Source: Chloroflexota bacterium (GTDB lineage Bacteria; Chloroflexota; Limnocylindria; Limnocylindrales; CSP1-4). Taken from it: a stretch of 50,011 nt of DNA. The position numbers and the translations under genes are program-made. Every line of letters begins with the position of its first letter. Position 1 is the first letter of the stretch. Below, in pieces: positions 45,855 through 50,011 of the stretch. Location of the stretch: positions 11,085 through 61,095 of the forward strand of contig JAUJOH010000012.1 in assembly GCA_030447745.1 (NCBI GenBank), in the 5' to 3' direction. The notes beneath the pieces are model-generated. The model did no database searches. It was not told where the DNA came from and saw only the letters and a program-made list of their open reading frames with translations.

Positions 45855-47179
45855 GCCGGTCCGCCCGCCGCGGCCACGGCATCCGATTCGATCGGCTCGA
45901 GCAGCGCGCCGTCCGCCAGCAGTCGCGCCCGCAGCGCGTCGGCGTCGAGCGCGCGCGGGGTCGTTCCCCGGTGCGCCGCGATCGCCGCCGCCGTGCCGGC
46001 CGCCTGGCCCATCGCCATGCAGGTGGCCATCGATCGCGCCGACGCGTGCGCGTCGTGGGTGGCGGAGAAGCAGCGGCCGGCGACGAGCAGCGCCTCGACG
46101 CCTGCCGGCAGGAGGGACCGGTAGGGGATGCCGTACACGCCGCCCTCCCCGACGTACCGCCAGCTCGTGTCGCCGCCGGCATGGTGGTCCTCGATCGGCG
46201 CACCGCACAGCGCGATCTCGTCCGCGAATCGCCGTCCCTCCAGCACCTCGTCGCGCGTGAGGCGGTGGTCGCCGTGAACGCGTCGGCTCTCGCGCACGCC
46301 GATGGCCGGTGACGTGCCCACGAGCACGGACGCCTCGAAGCCGGGCACGCGCTCGCGCAGGAAGCGGTGGTACTCGCGGACCTGGCGACGGCCCTCGAGC
46401 TCCGCGCGAGTGAGCTCGACCGGGTCCGTGGCGTCGACGTTCGGGATGCGGGTCATGTGGATCATCACGACGCCCGGGTGCGGCGTGCGATGCCACGAGC
46501 CCTCGACCCGCGGCAACCGGTAGTCGCCGCTCGCGGCCGCCTCGCGCATGCGCGCCCACAGCTCCGCCTTGGGAACGGTGGCGGCCCGCCGGACCTCGAC
46601 GTTGGCGAGCCGGAACACCGTCGAGAGCGCCTGGACGCCCCCGGTCCACCCGGCGGCGACGTAAGGACCGCCCGCCATGGCCCAGATGTCCGCGTCGCCG
46701 GACGCGTCGACCACCACGGCCGCCTCGATCCACCGCTCGCCGCCCTTGTTCCAGAGCCTGACGCCCTCGGTCCGGCCGCCAACCAGCCGCACGCCCGTGG
46801 CCCAGGTGTGCAGGAGGAGGTCCACGCCCGCATCCTCCGCGAGCCGCTCCCAGGCCAGCTTCAGGGCCTCCTGGTCATACGTGACACCGGTCCCGGCGCC
46901 ATACGTGTTCGGCCGCTCGAACGCGATCCCCTCGTCCGTCAGCCGCTCGACGACCTCCCAGCCGAGCCCGCCGACGACGCGGCGCGGCCGCTCGCCGGGC
47001 GTGTAGAAGGCGTAGAACGTGTCGAGGACCGCGGTCGACGTGCCGCCCATGAACCCGAGGCGGTCGACGAGGAGTGTCCGGGCACCGACGCGCGCCGCGG
47101 AGATCGCCGCCGCCGCGCCCGCGGACCCGGCCCCGACGACGACGACGTCGTAGCGGGCGGCGATCGAGGCCGCCGTCAC
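45851..47179 (-). CDS. FAD-dependent oxidoreductase (FAD_oxidored family)
   Basis: 442 residues from a GTG (GTGA overlap). FAD-binding VVVGAGSAGAAAAISAARVG near residues 13-32, GGTSTAVLDTF near 45-55, and VVVDASGDADIWAMAGG. The C-terminal part reads EGGVYGIPYRSLLPAGVEALLVAGRCFSATHDAHASARSMATCMAMGQAAGTAAAIAA (read in parts), with several conserved Gly and Cys residues. It belongs to the PF12831-type group often found in carbohydrate loci. It may oxidise a hydroxyl of the pathway's sugar acid. Cytosolic, no signal peptide. Confidence 0.9.
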   Translation of the reverse strand: MTAASIAARYDVVVVGAGSAGAAAAISAARVGARTLLVDRLGFMGGTSTAVLDTFYAFYTPGERPRRVVGGLGWEVVERLTDEGIAFERPNTYGAGTGVTYDQEALKLAWERLAEDAGVDLLLHTWATGVRLVGGRTEGVRLWNKGGERWIEAAVVVDASGDADIWAMAGGPYVAAGWTGGVQALSTVFRLANVEVRRAATVPKAELWARMREAAASGDYRLPRVEGSWHRTPHPGVVMIHMTRIPNVDATDPVELTRAELEGRRQVREYHRFLRERVPGFEASVLVGTSPAIGVRESRRVHGDHRLTRDEVLEGRRFADEIALCGAPIEDHHAGGDTSWRYVGEGGVYGIPYRSLLPAGVEALLVAGRCFSATHDAHASARSMATCMAMGQAAGTAAAIAAHRGTTPRALDADALRARLLADGALLEPIESDAVAAAGGPA

Positions 47180-48141
47180 GTGGCTCCGCCGGTCGCCGAC
47201 GGGATCGCGAAGATCCTGGCCGGGTTGGTGACCAGGATCGCGTCGACCGCCTCGTCGCCGAGGCGCCGCCGCAGCCGGGGGACGAACGTCGCCATCAGGT
47301 AGCGCAGTCCCGGCCCGCCGCCCCAGGCACGGAGATAGTCGCGCCGCCCGAGATCGAGGCCCAGGACCACCCGGTCGAGGTGGCCGGCCGCGACGAGCTG
47401 CTCGATCAGGTCGAGCACGACGCTGTCCGGGTGGTACTTGGTCCGCCCGATCGTGTCGTACTCGAGGGTCACGCCGCGGGACGCGATCTCGGTGTGCAGC
47501 TCGGCGTCCGGGTTCCGGTCGAGGTGAGCGAGGACCACGCGATCCGGGGCGACGCCCAAGCCCTCGAGGAGATCGACGATCTCGTGCCCGAAAGTGCCGA
47601 CCTCGGTGTGGACGAGGAGCGCCGCGCCGGTCCGCAGGCCGGCCGCGGCGACGGCCTCGAGCCGGCGCCGCTCGGACGGGCTGACGTGGTGGTATGAGGC
47701 GCCGGCCTTGATCGCGCCCGCACGGGCCGGGTCGGGCGCGAGCGCCGGGTCGAGCCAGTCGGCCGGGTGCATGCCCTGCTCCAGGTCGGTGACGATCCGA
47801 TCCGAGAGCGTCTCGACGGTCGCCTCGTGGACCCAGTGGCCGGTCGGGTAGTGGGCGTCCCGGTGGTAGCCGCTCGCCGCGATGATGCGGGCCCCCGTCG
47901 CGTCGGACAGCCGGCGCATCAGCTCCGGCCGTCGCCCGAGCCCGATCGGTGTCATCTCGACGATCGCGCCCAGGCCGGACGCGACGCCCTCGCGCACCTC
48001 CTCGATGGCTCGGTCGAGATCGTCAAGCCCCTGGACCGGCATGGCCGGGGAGCACAGGAAGAGGTGGTCGTGCGCGTCGACCACGCCGAGCTCGGCGGCC
48101 GGCATCGGCCCGGTGACGGTCATGACCTGCGGTTCGGACAA
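47176..48141 (-). CDS. Phosphotriesterase-family metal-dependent hydrolase (lactonase-like)
   Basis: 321 residues from a TTG at 48141, which has GGAGAG upstream; an ATG at 48123 is an alternative. Metal site VDAHDHLFL (H25, H27), AGAIKAGASYHHVS (candidate carbamylated Lys), LLVHTEVGTFGHE and VLAHLDRNPD, then LDLGRRDYL with the final Asp. Members hydrolyse lactones or phosphotriesters. Next to an SDR, an FAD enzyme and a KDPG-type aldolase, a sugar-lactonase role is the best inference. First gene of its operon, divergent from the CoA-transferase. Confidence 0.88.
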   Translation of the reverse strand: MSEPQVMTVTGPMPAAELGVVDAHDHLFLCSPAMPVQGLDDLDRAIEEVREGVASGLGAIVEMTPIGLGRRPELMRRLSDATGARIIAASGYHRDAHYPTGHWVHEATVETLSDRIVTDLEQGMHPADWLDPALAPDPARAGAIKAGASYHHVSPSERRRLEAVAAAGLRTGAALLVHTEVGTFGHEIVDLLEGLGVAPDRVVLAHLDRNPDAELHTEIASRGVTLEYDTIGRTKYHPDSVVLDLIEQLVAAGHLDRVVLGLDLGRRDYLRAWGGGPGLRYLMATFVPRLRRRLGDEAVDAILVTNPARIFAIPSATGGAT

Positions 48142-48459
48142 GCAGCTCTCCAGGACGGCGCGCTAGGCGAGAACAGCATGCCAGTGACACCGCCGGGACA
48201 TGCGCTCGCGCCCACTGCGGTCCGCCGTCCGCGGCGCGGCGTCCGTCACCCGCAACAGTTGCGCATGGTTCGACCGATCCAGCACCCGGCCCGCCGGGCA
48301 CCGCGTTCGTCGACGAGCCGGACAGCCGCCGGTCGCCGCGCGGTAGGCTGCCACTGCCGGGCCGTCTGCCGTCGCCCGGAGGATCGGCGTACGTCAGGAG
48401 GAGCGCGTGCCGCGCGAGCAACGCCACCGCCGACCCGCGGGCCGGCTCTGCCCGTCGCG
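48142..48459. other. Divergent intergenic region with promoter and short uORF
   Basis: 318 bp. TAGGCT at 48344-48349 is a possible -10 for the plus-strand gene. AGGAGGAG at 48396-48403 precedes a GTG opening an 18-codon ORF that ends on the CoA-transferase ATG. No clear minus-strand promoter was found. Confidence 0.45.
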
Positions 48460-48463
48460 ATGA
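48407..48463 (+). CDS. Short upstream ORF coupled to the CoA-transferase gene
   Basis: GTG at 48407 with an ideal AGGAGGAG about 4-11 nt upstream. It encodes 18 residues (MPREQRHRRPAGRLCPSR), and its TGA overlaps the CoA-transferase ATG (ATGA). The main gene has no good Shine-Dalgarno of its own, so translation may depend on this uORF. Alternatively it is the true N-terminus split by a 1-nt error. Confidence 0.4.
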   Translation: MPREQRHRRPAGRLCPSR

Positions 48464-49656
48464 CCGATGGCCCGCGGCCGCTCGCGGGCATCCGCGTCCT
48501 CGACCTGACGCGGGTCCTTGCCGGCCCGCTCGGGACGATGGTCGCGGGCGATCTCGGGGCGGATGTCGTCAAGCTCGAGCGGCCGGGTTCCGGCGACGAT
48601 CTGCGCGCCTGGGGACCGCCGTTCACGGCGGACGGAGAGAGCGCCTATTTCCTGGCCGTCAATCGCAACAAGCGCAGCCTGGCGCTGGATCTGAAGGACG
48701 AGCGAGGCCGCGACGTCTTCCGCCGGCTGGTGGCCGACTCGGACGTCGTGGTCGAGAACTTTCGCCCGGCGACGCTCGACGAGCTTCGGCTCGGCTGGGA
48801 GGACCTGCGCTCGCTGAACCCGCGCCTGGTCGTCGTCTCGCTGACGGCCTATGGACCGAGCGGACCGTACCGCGACCTGCCGGGCTACGACATCGTGATC
48901 CAGGCGGTCGGCGGCCTCATGAGCGTGACCGGCGAGCCGTCCGGCCGGCCGATGCGGGTCGGCGTCGCGATCGTCGACGTCCTGAGCGGTCTGTACATCG
49001 CGATCGCGATCCTCGCGGCGATCCGCGAGCGCGACCGAACGGGTCACGGCCAGCGCGTCGAGCTCTCACTCGTGGGCGTCGAGCTGGCGTCGCTCGTGAA
49101 CGTCGTGCACAACTACCTGATCGCCGGCCAGGTGCCGCGCCGCCTCGGCAACGCGCACCCGAGCATCGTGCCGTACGACGTCTTTCCTTCGGCCGACGGT
49201 CATCTGGCGATCGCGGTCGCCAGCGAGCCGGGCTGGCGGCGGTTCTGCACCGTGCTCGGTCGACCGGAGTTCGCCCGCGACCCTCGCTTCGGGACCAACC
49301 CGGATCGCGTTCGGCATCGCGACGAGCTGACCGCCTTGCTCGAGGCGGTCCTCGCCGAGCGGCCCACCGACGCCTGGGTCGACGCGCTGCGCGCCGCCGA
49401 CGTGCCGTGCGGAGCGGTCAACACGGTCGACCGGATCCTGGACGATCCACAGGTCGCGGACAGCGATCTCCTCCGCGATCTCGACCGGCCTTCTGGTCCG
49501 GTCCGCGTCGTGGGAAGCCCGCTGCGGTTCGAGGCGGGTGCCTTCCCGGCCGCCGCGCCGCCCGCCCTCGGCGAAGACACCGACGAGATCCTGCGGGCCG
49601 CCGGTCTCGACCCGCCGGCGATCGCCGAGCTGCGAGAGGCGGGCATCATCGGCTGA
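48460..49656 (+). CDS. Class III (CaiB/BaiF) CoA-transferase
   Basis: 398 residues. RVLDLTRVLAGPLGTMVAGDLGADVVKLE at the N-terminus (read in parts), NRNKRSLALDL, ENFRPATLDELRLG, the catalytic Asp in LPGYDIVIQA (about residue 144), GVAIVDVLSGLYIA and the C-terminal region with ADVPCGAVNT. It transfers CoA between a carboxylic acid and an acyl-CoA through an aspartyl-CoA intermediate. The acid is unknown. It is divergent from the phosphotriesterase operon and followed by a convergent membrane gene. Confidence 0.93.
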   Translation: MTDGPRPLAGIRVLDLTRVLAGPLGTMVAGDLGADVVKLERPGSGDDLRAWGPPFTADGESAYFLAVNRNKRSLALDLKDERGRDVFRRLVADSDVVVENFRPATLDELRLGWEDLRSLNPRLVVVSLTAYGPSGPYRDLPGYDIVIQAVGGLMSVTGEPSGRPMRVGVAIVDVLSGLYIAIAILAAIRERDRTGHGQRVELSLVGVELASLVNVVHNYLIAGQVPRRLGNAHPSIVPYDVFPSADGHLAIAVASEPGWRRFCTVLGRPEFARDPRFGTNPDRVRHRDELTALLEAVLAERPTDAWVDALRAADVPCGAVNTVDRILDDPQVADSDLLRDLDRPSGPVRVVGSPLRFEAGAFPAAAPPALGEDTDEILRAAGLDPPAIAELREAGIIG

Positions 49657-49672
49657 TGCGACTGAGCGCGAC

Positions 49673-50011
49673 TCACCGGGCGGCGGCTTCCGAGTGTTTG
49701 CCGCGCCGCGCCTCCCACTCGTCCACGAGGTTGAGGCCCACGAGGCACAGGATCCAGGGGGTCGACGTTGTCCGTTCGCCGCGGGCGCGGTAGATCAGCT
49801 CAGTCCAGACGCCGATCTCGCAGCCGGGTGTCCCGAGGCGGATCGCGAGTGCCAGCGCGATGATCGTCTCCGACAGCATGACCACGTCGAACCACCAGAC
49901 GAGGTCCGCGAGCGGATAGCCCCAGGCGCGCCCGGACGCCACCTGACCCGCTGCCGCCGCGAGGGCGATCGCGGCCGCCAGACCCACCGACGCGAGCGCT
50001 CGCGCACGGCC
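49673..50011 (-). CDS. Membrane protein, cut by the window edge
   Basis: At least 104 residues from a possible GTG at 49987; the frame stays open to the window end, so the true start may lie outside. Two or three hydrophobic helices (AAAIALAAAAGQV, LVWWFDVVMLSETIIALALAI and a weak one, WILCLVGLNLV) and a charged C-terminus. No family is recognised. Convergent with the CoA-transferase gene, 16 bp apart. Confidence 0.6.
   Translation of the reverse strand, partial: GRARALASVGLAAAIALAAAAGQVASGRAWGYPLADLVWWFDVVMLSETIIALALAIRLGTPGCEIGVWTELIYRARGERTTSTPWILCLVGLNLVDEWEARRGKHSEAAAR

Overview
The window is about 50 kb of very GC-rich DNA (near 70% by eye) with dense, mostly co-directional gene runs, many 1-4 nt start/stop overlaps and frequent GTG/TTG starts. 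The gene set fits an environmental Chloroflexota lineage (for example Limnocylindria-like), with an actinobacterium as the alternative: an F420-type flavin oxidoreductase, a CvpA-fused periplasmic protease, a MoaD-MoaE fusion, CimA-based isoleucine synthesis and DasR-like amino-sugar control. No rRNA, tRNA, CRISPR array, IS element or phage gene was seen. The taxonomic call is inference.

Left arm (0.15-8.75 kb, all minus strand): leuC (shattered by indels), leuD, a lipoprotein, a membrane-anchored serine protease, a DUF885 protein, ilvD and a luciferase-like oxidoreductase. A divergent histidine kinase/response regulator pair follows (9.1-11.4 kb).

Branched-chain operon (11.45-21.5 kb, plus strand): promoter, about 290-nt leader ending in a strong intrinsic terminator, then ilvB-ilvN-ilvC-leuA-leuB-cimA, a stand-alone LeuA regulatory-domain protein, and pheA. 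With ilvD and leuCD on the left arm this covers valine and leucine up to the aminotransferase step, and isoleucine from pyruvate through citramalate. A 56-bp palindromic repeat occurs twice, once between ilvB and ilvN and once inside the 3' end of ilvN.

Middle (21.6-29.6 kb): aldehyde dehydrogenase, a vapC remnant, an HTH regulator, a membrane protein, an O-methyltransferase, a MoaX-like MoaD-MoaE fusion, a DppA-type D-aminopeptidase with one frameshift, a diguanylate cyclase, and about 0.9 kb of decayed DNA with a flavin-monooxygenase remnant.

Amino-sugar cluster (29.6-44.3 kb, plus strand): three Gfo/Idh dehydrogenases, NagB, a TIM-barrel isomerase/epimerase, DeoC, a SIS protein, a CUT2-type ABC importer (binding protein, double ATPase, two permeases), a ROK kinase, a HutC/DasR-like GntR regulator and NagA. 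A GTCTAGAC operator core lies upstream of the second dehydrogenase gene. The proposed logic is import of an N-acetyl-hexosamine-containing sugar, oxidation and rearrangement by the dehydrogenases and isomerase, phosphorylation by the ROK kinase, and NagA/NagB entry to glycolysis, with an unexplained aldolase branch through DeoC.

Right end (44.3-50 kb): a minus-strand operon of phosphotriesterase-like hydrolase, FAD oxidoreductase, KDPG-type aldolase and SDR, then a divergent class III CoA-transferase and a truncated membrane protein. Several genes carry isolated 1-nt breaks, mostly net single-base losses, and leuC carries about a dozen. The pattern looks more like consensus error than gene decay and should be resolved before function is inferred.
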